64,000 bases of DNA from Geodermatophilus arenarius (GTDB lineage Bacteria > Actinomycetota > Actinomycetes > Mycobacteriales > Geodermatophilaceae): the NCBI RefSeq assembly GCF_042654585.1, contig NZ_JBHSGR010000002.1, positions 124,001-188,000 of the forward strand, given 5' to 3'. Below the pieces are notes generated by a model. The model was not told the DNA's origin, did no database searches, and saw nothing but the letters and a program-made list of their open reading frames with translations. Position 1 is the stretch's first letter; each line of letters starts with the position of its first letter. This document shows, in pieces, positions 34,027 to 42,908 of this stretch. The translations under genes were made by a program, and so were the position numbers.

Positions 34027-34478
34027 GTGCGGGCGAAGCGGGCGAACCGGCGCAGCGCGACCCGGAAGCCCACGACGACGAACGGGCGCGCCAGCGGCCA
34101 GCCGGCCCGGCCGAGCAGCCCGAACGGCGGGTACCACCGTTCGGTCAGGACCAGGTCGGTGCCGCCCCCGGCGGGCGTCAGCTCGAAGACGCCCGGCCCG
34201 CGCACGATCCGGCCGGTGTGCTGGACGACCACCCGCCGCGGCGGGTCCCACTCGGTGACCACCATCGTGTCCAGCACGCCGAGGTGCCGGCCGCGCCGCC
34301 ACGGCAGCGGGACGCCCGTCCGCGCGGCCAGCCGCACGCCGACCCCCTCCTCCGCGGCGGTGACCACCTCGACGTCGGTCGCCGGCATCCACCGCCCCTG
34401 GCCGCGCCAGTCGGTGAGCGCCGCCCACACCTGCTCCGGGTGCGCCGCCACGTGCACCGGCAGGACCAGCTCAGGCAT
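34014..34478 (-). CDS. SRPBCC (START-like) domain protein
   Basis: 154 residues. Starts MPELVLPVHVAAHPEQVWAA, the usual first strand and helix of polyketide cyclase/dehydrase-type SRPBCC proteins; a hydrophobic ligand cavity is expected. The ATG at 34478 lies 8 nt inside the end of the DivIVA-like gene, so it is co-translated with it. The ligand is unknown. The 3' end overlaps the ctaG-like gene by 13 nt on the opposite strand. Confidence 0.85.
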   Translation of the reverse strand: MPELVLPVHVAAHPEQVWAALTDWRGQGRWMPATDVEVVTAAEEGVGVRLAARTGVPLPWRRGRHLGVLDTMVVTEWDPPRRVVVQHTGRIVRGPGVFELTPAGGGTDLVLTERWYPPFGLLGRAGWPLARPFVVVGFRVALRRFARFARTYPG

Positions 34479-34866
34479 CGCGGCGCGCCCCGTCCCCGGT
34501 CGGTGCCCCACCCGCCCCGTCGCCGTCCGGCAGGGGCAGGTCGGGGTCGGTGTCGGCGTCGGCGGCCCGCGGCGGCGGCACCGCGCGCAGCGCCGCGATC
34601 GCCTCGTCCCGCTCGTCCAGCGCCAGGGCCAGCTGCTCGAGCAACCAGTCCACCTCGCTCATCCGGTAGCCGCGGACGGCCACCGACACCTGCAGGCCGC
34701 GCACGTCCTCGCCGGTCACCGGCCGGTCGTCGGGCAGCTCGACCGGCGAGCGGTCCAGATCGGCCGGCGGCTGGGTCTCGCCGCGGCCGAGCAGCAGCGA
34801 CCCGCCGAGGAACAGCAGCGCCCCCACGACGGCGACCGCGGCGGTCCCGACCAGCAGGGACAGCAC
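34471..34866 (-). CDS. DivIVA-domain membrane protein (Rv1209-like)
   Basis: 131 residues. An N-terminal membrane helix (about 3-25) and then the short DivIVA/Wag31-type motif LQVSVAVRGYRMSEVDWLLEQLALALDER (quoted in part: RGYRMSEVDWLLEQL, near 65-79), ending in an acidic, disordered tail. Such proteins bind curved membrane at poles or septa through coiled coils. It is separated from the LOG gene by 7 nt, as in the mycobacterial Rv1205-Rv1209 region, though folP2 and gpgS are absent between them here. Confidence 0.82.
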   Translation of the reverse strand: MLSLLVGTAAVAVVGALLFLGGSLLLGRGETQPPADLDRSPVELPDDRPVTGEDVRGLQVSVAVRGYRMSEVDWLLEQLALALDERDEAIAALRAVPPPRAADADTDPDLPLPDGDGAGGAPTGDGARRDA

Positions 34867-34873
34867 GGCCGCC

Positions 34874-35712
<839 letters not shown>

Positions 35713-35716
<4 letters not shown>

Positions 35717-36819
35717 GCGCTGCCTCCGGACAGGTAGGCGGTCAGGGCGTCCTCGGCCGGCTGCAGCCGGTCCACGAGCACGGACTCCTCGCGGGTGTGC
35801 GCGAGCTGGGGGTCCCCGGGGCCGTAGTTGACCGCCGGGATGCCGAGGGCGGCGAACCGGGCGACGTCGGTCCAGCCGAGCTTGGCCCGCGCCGGCCGGC
35901 CGACGGCGGCGACGAAGGCCGCGGCGGCGGGCTCGGTCAGCCCGGGCAGCGCGCCGCCGGCGTTGTCGACGACGGTCAGCGTGGCGCCGGCGGCCAGCGC
36001 GTCGGCGAACACCTCGCGGACGTGGGCCTCCGCGGCGTCCTCGTCCCGGTCGGGGGCGTAGCGGAGGTTGACCGTCACCCGGCACTGGTCCGGGACGACG
36101 TTCCCCGCGACCCCGCCCTCGACGCGGACGGCGTTGAGCCCCTCGCGGTAGGTGCAGCCGTCGATCTCGACCTGCCGCGCCTCGTAGGCCGCCAGCGTGC
36201 CGAGGATCCCCGCGGCGCCGTGGATCGCGTTCACCCCGAGCCAGCTGCGCGCCGAGTGCGCCCGGCGGCCGGTCACCTCCAGCACCGCCCGCAGCGTGCC
36301 CTGGCAGCCGGCCTCGATCTCGCCGTCGGTGGGCTCCAGGAGGACGGCGAGGTCGCCGTAGAGCCAGCCGCGCCGCTCGCGGGCCACCCGGCCGAGGCCG
36401 CTCTTCGCGGACTCGACCTCCTCGTTGTCGTAGAAGACGAACGTGACGTCGTGCGCGAGTCCCGCCCCCGGGACGCCGAAGCGGCCGGCCAGCCGCAGCA
36501 TGACGGCGTCACCGGACTTCATGTCGCTGGTGCCGCAGCCGTAGACGCGCCCGTCCTCGAGCCGGCTGGGGACGTTGTCCGCGATCGGCACGGTGTCCAG
36601 GTGCCCGGCCAGCACGATCCGGGTGTCGCGGCCGAGCGTGGTGCGGGCCAGCACGGTGTCACCGACCCGCTCGACCTCCAGCCCGCCGAGCGCCCGCAGC
36701 GCGGCCTCGACGGCGTCGGCGAGCACCCGCTCGTCGCCGGAGACCGACGGGGTGTCGACCAGCGCCCGGGTGAGGGTGAGGACGTCGGCGGACAGGTCCA
36801 GGTCGAGCGCGCCGGTCAC
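35713..36819 (-). CDS. dapE: Succinyl-diaminopimelate desuccinylase
   Basis: 368 residues, M20 metallopeptidase family of actinobacterial DapE type. Metal-site motifs: LAGHLDTVPIADN (His and Asp near 72-74), GCGTSDMKSGDAV (bridging Asp), YDNEEVES (catalytic Glu). It frees LL-diaminopimelate for lysine and peptidoglycan. The GTG start has TAGGCT 8 nt upstream. It is divergent from dapD, which makes the succinylated precursor, and overlaps the LOG gene by 4 nt. Confidence 0.95.
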
Positions 36820-36875
36820 GGTGCCCGAGCCTACGGGCGGGCGGCACGGCGTCGCTGGGTAGCGTCGGGACCGTG
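36819..36875. promoter_or_regulatory. Divergent leaderless promoters of dapE and dapD
   Basis: Minus strand: TAGGCT about 8 nt before the dapE GTG (36819). Plus strand: TAGCGT at 36860-36865, 7 nt before the dapD GTG (36873). Only about 50 nt separate the start codons. Confidence 0.5.
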
Positions 36876-37847
36876 ACCGCTCCCCGCTCCGCCGCCGCGG
36901 CCGGCATCGCGACCATCACCGCCTCCGGCACCGTCCTGGACACCTGGTACCCCTCACCCGCCCTCGGCGGCGACGGGCCGGCCGGGACCCACCAGCTCGG
37001 CACCCTGGAGCTGGAGGGCGAGCTCGGGCACGAGTTCTCCGGCCTGGTGCGCACCGACGACGCCCGCGGCGTGCGCGTGGTCGGCGTCCGGACGGTCATC
37101 GCCGACCTCGACGCCCCGCCGGCCGACGCCCACGACGTCTACCTGCGGCTGCACCTGCTCTCGCACCGGCTGGTGCGCCCGCACGGCATCAACCTCGACG
37201 GCGTCTTCGGCCTGCTGGCCAACGTGGCCTGGACCAGCGCCGGCCCGGTGCTCGCCACCGACCTCACCCCCGCCCGCCGCGCGACCCTGCGCGCGGCGCA
37301 CGGGCACGTGACCGTGCTGTCGGTGGACAAGTTCCCGCGGATGGTCGACTACGTGGTCCCGTCGGGCGTGCGGGTCGCCGACGCCGACCGGGTGCGGCTC
37401 GGTGCGCACCTGGCCGAGGGGACGACGGTCATGCACGAGGGCTTCGTCAACTACAACGCCGGCACGCTCGGCCCCTCGATGGTCGAGGGCCGGATCAGCG
37501 CGGGCGTCGTCGTCGGCGCCGACAGCGACATCGGCGGCAGCGCGTCGATCATGGGGACGCTGTCCGGCGGCGGCAAGGAGGTCGTCTCGATCGGCACCGG
37601 CTGCCTGCTCGGCGCCAACTCCGGCATCGGCATCTCCCTCGGCGACGACTGCGTCGTCGAGGCCGGCTGCTACATCACCGCGGGCTCGCGGATCACCCTG
37701 CCCGACGGGTCGGTGGTCAAGGGCCGCGAGCTGTCCGGCCGCGACGGGCTGCTGTTCCGCCGCAACAGCGTCTCCGGTGCCCTGGAGGCGCTGCCGCGCT
37801 CGGGCCAGTGGGGCGCCCTCAACGCCGCCCTGCACGCCAACGACTAG
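36873..37847 (+). CDS. dapD: Tetrahydrodipicolinate N-succinyltransferase
   Basis: 324 residues, actinobacterial DapD (longer than the E. coli enzyme). The middle and C-terminus form a left-handed beta-helix with hexapeptide repeats (about 165-290), including HEGFVNYNAGTLG and SASIMGTLSGGGKEVVSIG. It succinylates tetrahydrodipicolinate from succinyl-CoA as a trimer. A strong hairpin follows the stop. Confidence 0.96.
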   Translation: MTAPRSAAAAGIATITASGTVLDTWYPSPALGGDGPAGTHQLGTLELEGELGHEFSGLVRTDDARGVRVVGVRTVIADLDAPPADAHDVYLRLHLLSHRLVRPHGINLDGVFGLLANVAWTSAGPVLATDLTPARRATLRAAHGHVTVLSVDKFPRMVDYVVPSGVRVADADRVRLGAHLAEGTTVMHEGFVNYNAGTLGPSMVEGRISAGVVVGADSDIGGSASIMGTLSGGGKEVVSIGTGCLLGANSGIGISLGDDCVVEAGCYITAGSRITLPDGSVVKGRELSGRDGLLFRRNSVSGALEALPRSGQWGALNAALHAND

Positions 37848-37858
37848 GGACTCCGTGG

Positions 37859-37899
37859 GCATCTCCGCGGGAGTGCCCCGTGCACTCCCGCGGAGATGC
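37859..37899. terminator. Perfect 17-bp hairpin after dapD
   Basis: A 17-bp perfect stem (37859-37875 with 37883-37899) closes a 7-nt CCCCGTG loop. It sits between the convergent dapD (stop 37847) and alpha/beta hydrolase (stop 37903) genes and so can end both transcripts. The stem sequence is of moderate GC for this genome and unusually long. Confidence 0.8.
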
Positions 37900-37902
37900 A
37901 CC

Positions 37903-39009
37903 TCAGGTGAGGCCGGCGGGCTCCTCGGCGGGGGCGTCGAGGTGCTCGAGCAGCGCGACGACGAACTCCTGCGGCCGCTCGACGTGCGGCGAGTGCCCCA
38001 CCCCGGGCAGGACCACCTCGCGGTAGGCACCGCCGGACGCGGCGTAGCGGTCGAGCACGGCGCGGGTCTGGGTGACCGTCGGCTGCGGCGGGCAGACCTC
38101 GGCGCCCGGCCAGCCCGGCACGGCGCCGAGCTGCCCGAGGTACGCCAGGTCGAAGACCGAGGTGTCGGAGACGATCGCGTCGGCGTCGCCGCGGATCCAC
38201 AGCACCGGCGGCTTGTCGGCCAGGTCGGCGACGCCGGAGACGTCGAACACCGTGGGCGCCATGGTGTTGAGCACCCCGCGCGTCCCCGGCGCGGTCCCCG
38301 GCCAGGTGTCGCTCGGCACCGCGTCGCCCGGGTAGTGGTCCTCGCCGGTGCGGGTGGACAGCATCGCGCCGACGAAGACGTCCTCGAGCTCCGGGTCCAG
38401 CGGCAGCGAGCCCGGCGCCACGTAGAAGGCGCGCAGCACCGACCGCGGTGAGGACGGCGACGCGTCGGAGGTGTCGCCCGCGGCCAGCGCCGCCACGAAC
38501 TCCGGGTTGGCCAGTCCCCCGCCGGAGCCGGCGCCGTCGTCGGCCAGCCGCCGGCCGTCCGGTCCGGTGGTGCCGCCGAAACCGTGGGGCGACACCGGCG
38601 CGACCAGCGTCACCGAGGCCACCCGGCCCGGCGCGTCGAGCAGGTGCTGCAGGACGACGCCCCCGCCCATGCTCCAGCCGACCAGGTGCACCCGGTCCAG
38701 GCCCAGCGCGTCCAGCAGCGCGCCGAGGTCGTCGGCCCAGTCGCCGACCCCGCGGCGCGCGTCGACCGGCAGCGGGTCGGTGTCGCCGTAGCCGCGCAGG
38801 TCGACGGCGAGCACCCGGTGCCGCCCGGTCCCGTGCACCGCCAGCAGCGTCTGCTGCCAGAACAGCGCGGAGCTCACGTTGCCGTGCACGAGGAGCACCG
38901 CCTCGCCGGGGCCGGCCGGGTCGGTGCCCTCGGGGTGCAGCACGTTCTGGGTGAGCCGCGCGGTGGGCACGCGGGTGGCGGTGATGCCGGGCAGCAGGAC
39001 GTCGGGCAT
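37903..39009 (-). CDS. Alpha/beta hydrolase
   Basis: 368 residues. Oxyanion motif LLVHGNVSS (near 40), nucleophile elbow GWSMGG (Ser near 117), and the catalytic His in GVGHSPHVERPQEFV (near 343); the acid is probably the Asp in WIRGDADAIVSD. The lid region between about 140 and 240 is long. Substrate unknown. ATG start; no coupled neighbour. Confidence 0.92.
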   Translation of the reverse strand: MPDVLLPGITATRVPTARLTQNVLHPEGTDPAGPGEAVLLVHGNVSSALFWQQTLLAVHGTGRHRVLAVDLRGYGDTDPLPVDARRGVGDWADDLGALLDALGLDRVHLVGWSMGGGVVLQHLLDAPGRVASVTLVAPVSPHGFGGTTGPDGRRLADDGAGSGGGLANPEFVAALAAGDTSDASPSSPRSVLRAFYVAPGSLPLDPELEDVFVGAMLSTRTGEDHYPGDAVPSDTWPGTAPGTRGVLNTMAPTVFDVSGVADLADKPPVLWIRGDADAIVSDTSVFDLAYLGQLGAVPGWPGAEVCPPQPTVTQTRAVLDRYAASGGAYREVVLPGVGHSPHVERPQEFVVALLEHLDAPAEEPAGLT

Positions 39010-39129
39010 GCGGGCTCCAGGGGATCGCGGGCGGGAGGACGGCGGAGGCGGCCGTCACGGTAGCGATCACGCCCGTCCCACGACACCCGTCCGCACCGCG
39101 ACGTCCGGGGTCCCGCCGGGGAGCGCACC

Positions 39130-39146
39130 TACAGTCGGGGGCGATG
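39130..39146 (+). promoter_or_regulatory. Leaderless-type -10 box of transglycosylase-like gene
   Basis: TACAGT at 39130-39135, 8 nt, ATG at 39144; no ribosome binding site is seen. Confidence 0.45.
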
Positions 39147-39827
39147 ACCAGCGCACGGACGGCTCCGCCCCGCCGGCCGGCGACGGGTACCCGGCGCCCG
39201 CCCGCGAAGCGCCCCTCCGGCGGCCGGCCCGCCCCGAAGCGCACCCCCGCCCGGCGTCCCGCCGGCCGGACCCCGCGGCGCGGGGGCCCGGCCGCCCTGC
39301 GCACGTGGTGGCCCGCCTACCTGATCGGGATCGTCGTGGTGTTCGCCCTGGCGTGGAAGGCCGACCGGTCCGAGCCGCCCACTCCGGCGGCGACCGGTAT
39401 CTGCACCGTCCCCTCGACGTCGGTGACGCTGTCCGCCGAGCAGTGGAGCAACGCCCAGACGATCGCGGCCGTCGCCCGGCAGCGCGGGCTGCCCGAGCGG
39501 GCCGTGGTCATCGCGCTGGCCACGGCGATGCAGGAGTCGACGCTGCGCAACCTCGACCACGGCGACCGCGACTCCCTCGGCCTGTTCCAGCAGCGGCCCT
39601 CGCAGGGCTGGGGCACCCCGGCGCAGGTGCAGGACCCGGTGTACGCGGCCGGCCAGTTCTACGACCGGCTGGTCCGGGTGCCCGGCTGGGAGACGATGCG
39701 CCTGACCGACGCCGCGCAGTGGGTGCAGCGCTCCGGTTTCCCCGAGGCCTACCAGCGCTGGGACGGCTTCGCGCAGGCGCTCACCACGGCGCTGGGCTCC
39801 GACGAGCGCGAGCGCAACTGCGGGTAG
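39144..39827 (+). CDS. Membrane-anchored lysozyme-fold (transglycosylase-like) protein
   Basis: 227 residues. A very basic Pro/Arg-rich cytoplasmic tail (1-52), one membrane helix (about 55-71, WPAYLIGIVVVFALAW), then an extracellular domain with two cysteines (TGICTVP near the start, NCG at the end) that may bond. The core ALATAMQESTLRNLDHGDRD followed by SLGLFQQRPSQGWGT resembles the lytic-transglycosylase fold, with Glu in MQES as the possible catalytic acid. Homologues are often mislabelled as heavy-metal transporters. Peptidoglycan cleavage is likely but unproven. Confidence 0.82.
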   Translation: MTSARTAPPRRPATGTRRPPAKRPSGGRPAPKRTPARRPAGRTPRRGGPAALRTWWPAYLIGIVVVFALAWKADRSEPPTPAATGICTVPSTSVTLSAEQWSNAQTIAAVARQRGLPERAVVIALATAMQESTLRNLDHGDRDSLGLFQQRPSQGWGTPAQVQDPVYAAGQFYDRLVRVPGWETMRLTDAAQWVQRSGFPEAYQRWDGFAQALTTALGSDERERNCG

Positions 39828-39828
39828 G

Positions 39829-39993
39829 TCAGCTCAGCCGGGCGCGGCTCCTGCCGTGGAGCTCGGGGCGGTCGAGGGCCACGGGCACCCCGGCCGAGCC
39901 GGCCAGGCTGCGGTTGCGGTGCAGGTGCGCCTCGAGCGCGACCAGCGCGACGAGGACGGCGACGGGGAACAGCAGGAACAGCACGAGGAACAC
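39829..39993 (-). CDS. 54-residue single-helix membrane protein
   Basis: GTG at 39993 to TGA at 39829-39831. A GGAGG ribosome binding site lies 7 nt upstream of the GTG. The N-terminal 21 residues are one membrane helix (VFLVLFLLFPVAVLVALVAL), followed by a basic tail (HLHRNRSL, HGRSRARLS). It converges on the transglycosylase-like gene with one base between stops. Not recognised; the ribosome binding site and clean topology support it. Confidence 0.6.
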   Translation of the reverse strand: MFLVLFLLFPVAVLVALVALEAHLHRNRSLAGSAGVPVALDRPELHGRSRARLS

Positions 39994-40102
39994 GGCAGGG
40001 CCTCCGCGACGGGGCCGGGCGGGCTGCCCGGCTGACGTGGACCACCGTGTCGGTGCGCCCTTGCGGGGCTCTGGCGGAGGACTGACGCCTGCTTGCGGGC
40101 CG

Positions 40103-41239
40103 CTAGTGGCGGCCGCGGTCCCCGGCGGTGAGGCGCTGCACCGCGGCGTCGATCCGCTCGTCGGTGGCGGTCAGCGCCATGCGCACGTGCCGCGCGCCGG
40201 CCGGGCCGTAGAACGAGCCGGGCGCGGGGACGATGCCGAGCCCGGCCAGCCAGTCGACGGTCGCCCAGCAGTCCTCGTCACGGGTGACCCACAGGTACAG
40301 GCCCGCCTCGGAGTGGTCGATCCGCGCGCCGGTCGCGCGCACCGCCGCGGCCAGCCGCTCCCGGCGGGCGCCGTAGCGCTCGCGCTGCGCGTCGACGTGT
40401 GCGTCGTCGGCCAGCGCAGCGGCCATGGCGGCCTGGACGGGCCCGGGCACGAGCAGCCCGAGGTGGCGGCGCACCTCCCACACCTGCCGGACCAGCGCCG
40501 GGTCGCCCGACAGCAGCCCGGCGCGGTAGCCGGCCGCCGTCGACTGCTTGGACAGCGAGTGGACCGCCAGCAGGCCGGTGTGGTCCTCCCCCGCGACGGC
40601 GGGGTGCAGCAGCGAGCGCGGCTGCACGTCCCAGCCGAGCGTCGCGTAGCACTCGTCGGCGACGACCGGCACGCCGTGCGCCCGGCCCCAGGCCACCCAG
40701 GTGCGCAGCTCGTCGTCGGACAGGACGCGGCCGTGCGGGTTGCCCGGGGAGTTCAGCCAGACCAGGACGACGCCCGCGGGGTCGTCGGGCGGGGTGTCGG
40801 TGCGGCGCACGGCGAGCCCGGACAGGACCGCACCCACCTCGTAGGTCGGGTAGGCCACCTCGGGGATCAGCACCGTGCCCTCGTGCAGGCCCAGCAGCGT
40901 GGGCAGCAGGGCGACGAGCTCCTTGGAGCCCACGGTCGGGATCACCGACGGGTCCGCGCCGAACGGGTCGGCCACGGTGACGCCGAGCCGGCGCCGCAGC
41001 CAGCCGGCCGCCGCGGCCCGGAGCTCACGGGTGCCGAGCGCCGTCGGGTAGCCCGGTGAGTCGCCTGCCGCGGCGAGCGCCGTGCGCAGGACCTCGGGGG
41101 TCTCGTCGACCGGCGTCCCGATGGACAGGTCGACGAGGCCGCCCGGGTGCTGCGCGGCGCGCGCCCGGGCGGCCTCCAGGCTGTCCCAGGGGAAGTCGGG
41201 CAGCCGGCCGGCCGCCGTCCCCGGGGCGGTGGTCGTCAG
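40103..41239 (-). CDS. dapC: Succinyldiaminopimelate transaminase
   Basis: 378 residues if started at the CTG at 41239. Class I/II aminotransferase with the DapC pattern RLPDFPWDSLEAARARA near the start, LSIGTPVDETPEVLR, NSPGNPHGRVL and the PLP-lysine region HSLSKQSTAAGYRAGL. It transaminates N-succinyl-2-amino-6-ketopimelate in diaminopimelate synthesis. No ATG, GTG or TTG is available near the expected N-terminus; the CTG overlaps the ferredoxin stop as CTGA, mirroring the ATGA and GTGA couplings around. Ferredoxin followed by dapC is also the mycobacterial order (Rv1177-Rv1178). Confidence 0.93.
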   Translation of the reverse strand: MTTTAPGTAAGRLPDFPWDSLEAARARAAQHPGGLVDLSIGTPVDETPEVLRTALAAAGDSPGYPTALGTRELRAAAAGWLRRRLGVTVADPFGADPSVIPTVGSKELVALLPTLLGLHEGTVLIPEVAYPTYEVGAVLSGLAVRRTDTPPDDPAGVVLVWLNSPGNPHGRVLSDDELRTWVAWGRAHGVPVVADECYATLGWDVQPRSLLHPAVAGEDHTGLLAVHSLSKQSTAAGYRAGLLSGDPALVRQVWEVRRHLGLLVPGPVQAAMAAALADDAHVDAQRERYGARRERLAAAVRATGARIDHSEAGLYLWVTRDEDCWATVDWLAGLGIVPAPGSFYGPAGARHVRMALTATDERIDAAVQRLTAGDRGRH

Positions 41240-41562
41240 TGCCCCTCGCCCTGCGGCGGGAGGGCCGCCACCAGCGGGTGGTCCTTGCCGATCTTCCCGG
41301 TCTTGGCGGCGCCACCGGGGCTGCCGAGGTCGGAGAAGAACTCCACGTTGGCGTTGTAGAAGTCCTTCCACTTGTCCGGGACGTCGTCCTCGTAGTAGAT
41401 GGCCTCGACGGGGCAGACCGGCTCGCAGGCGCCGCAGTCGACGCACTCGTCGGGGTGGATGTAGAGCATCCGGTCGCCCTCGTAGATGCAGTCCACCGGA
41501 CACTCGTCGATGCACGCCTTGTCGAGGACGTCGACGCAGGCCTGGGTGATCACGTAGGTCAC
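41236..41562 (-). CDS. fdxA: 7Fe ferredoxin ([3Fe-4S][4Fe-4S])
   Basis: 108 residues. N-terminal VTYVITQACVDVLDKACIDE, CPVDCIYEG and CVDCGACEPVCPVEAI give the cysteine pattern of a seven-iron ferredoxin (mycobacterial FdxA/FdxC type). It carries electrons to redox partners such as cytochromes P450 or reductases. The GTG at 41562 has an AGGGAGGA ribosome binding site. The stop overlaps the CTG that starts dapC. Confidence 0.95.
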   Translation of the reverse strand: MTYVITQACVDVLDKACIDECPVDCIYEGDRMLYIHPDECVDCGACEPVCPVEAIYYEDDVPDKWKDFYNANVEFFSDLGSPGGAAKTGKIGKDHPLVAALPPQGEGH

Positions 41563-41721
41563 GGTGGGTCCTCCCTGGGGACGTGCGGGCAGCGGCCCCG
41601 GCTCCCGCCGGGCCCGCGTGTCGCCCGCCAGTATGGCCCCGGCTCCCGGGGCCGGGCGCGACGGGTGGACCCCGCCCGCCCCGGTGGAGGGACGCCGGGG
41701 GCGCACCCGCAGGATCGGGGC

Positions 41722-42471
41722 GTGGGACAGAGCCGATCGCCCCTCGCCGTGGCCGACCTGGAGCGCGTGGCCGCGCGCGGCTGGCGGGGCACCGAGGAGG
41801 AGCCGCTCGGCGACTGGCTGCTGCGCGCCGGGGGCGGGTTCACGGGCCGGGCCAACACCGCGCTGGTCACCGGCGACCCCGGCCGGCCGCTGCCGGAGGC
41901 CGTCGGCGCGGTGGCCGCCTGGTACCGCGGGCGCGGGCTGCGGCCCGGCGCGGCGCTGCCCGGGGCGCAGGCCCGCCCCGCCGACGCGGCGTTCGCCGCC
42001 GCGGGGTGGGAGCGGGGCGAGGACGTCCTGGTGCTCACCGCCCCGCTGGTCCCCGGCAGCGACGACGGGGTGCCGGTCGAGCTCTCCCCCACCCCCGACG
42101 ACGGCTGGCTGGGCGCCTACCGGCACCTCGGGAACGCGCTGCCGCCCACCGCGCCCGCCGTGCTCGGCAACGCCCCCGTCGTCGTGTTCGCGGCCGTGCG
42201 GCCGGAGCCGGGCGCGGCGCCGGTCGCGGTGGCCCGCGGCGTGGTCACCGACGACTGGCTGGGCGTCAGCGCGGTCACCGTCGCCGAGGACGCCCGCCGC
42301 CGGGGCCTCGCGACGGCGGTGATGGCGGCGGTGACCCGGTGGGGCGCGGACCACGGCGCGCGCTGGGTGTACCTGCAGGTCACCGCCTCCAACGCCCCGG
42401 CCCGGGCGCTGTACCGCCGGGCCGGCCACGTCGAGCACCACCGCTACCACTACCGGTGGGCGCCGGACTGA
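41722..42471 (+). CDS. GNAT-family N-acetyltransferase
   Basis: 249 residues. The N-terminal half is a degenerate GNAT-like domain (ADLERVAARGWRGTEEEPLG, WLLRAGGGFTGRANTAL), and the C-terminal half a canonical one: VTVAEDARRRGLATAVMAAV is the acetyl-CoA loop (near 190-209), and YLQVTASNAPARALYRRAGH the C-terminal motif. Proteins of this layout are widespread in actinobacteria beside fdxA; the substrate is unknown. GTG start, divergent from the ferredoxin gene. Confidence 0.88.
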   Translation: MGQSRSPLAVADLERVAARGWRGTEEEPLGDWLLRAGGGFTGRANTALVTGDPGRPLPEAVGAVAAWYRGRGLRPGAALPGAQARPADAAFAAAGWERGEDVLVLTAPLVPGSDDGVPVELSPTPDDGWLGAYRHLGNALPPTAPAVLGNAPVVVFAAVRPEPGAAPVAVARGVVTDDWLGVSAVTVAEDARRRGLATAVMAAVTRWGADHGARWVYLQVTASNAPARALYRRAGHVEHHRYHYRWAPD

Positions 42472-42512
42472 ACGCCCGGGTGTCCCCGCAGCAGCGGGCG
42501 GCGCGCCGACCC

Positions 42513-42908
42513 TCAGGCCGGCGGGCCGGCCGGACGGCGTGGCGTCGCCAGCACCCGGCCCACGGCGACCGCCGCGGCGAGCACCCCGAGGCCGAGGAAC
42601 GCGAGGGTGACCGCGCCGAGCCCGCCGGTGCCGACGGCGACCAGGTCGCCCTCGGGCCGCGGCACCATCGCGGCGACCGCGACCACCAGCCAGGTGACCG
42701 CCGGCAGCAGCGCGACCACGCGCGAGCCGGTGAGCCGGTGCGCGCCGGTGACCAGCAGGTAGTTGCCGGCGACGGCGGTCAGGACCGACAGCGGCAGCAG
42801 GACGCCGGCCACCCGCAGCGGCAGCCAGAAGACCTCGACCAGCGCCAGCCACCCGGCGGTCAGCACCGCCGCGAGCCCGGCGAGGACCAGCCCGGGGACC
42901 CGGCTCAC
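42513..42908 (-). CDS. Small membrane protein coupled to mshB (Rv1171-like)
   Basis: 131 residues with four predicted membrane helices (about 5-25, 30-50, 60-85, 95-120). The GTG start overlaps the mshB stop in GTGA. A membrane protein in this position after mshB is also found in mycobacteria (Rv1171, from memory). Its function is unknown; a link to mycothiol is only suggested by the coupling. Confidence 0.82.
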   Translation of the reverse strand: MSRVPGLVLAGLAAVLTAGWLALVEVFWLPLRVAGVLLPLSVLTAVAGNYLLVTGAHRLTGSRVVALLPAVTWLVVAVAAMVPRPEGDLVAVGTGGLGAVTLAFLGLGVLAAAVAVGRVLATPRRPAGPPA

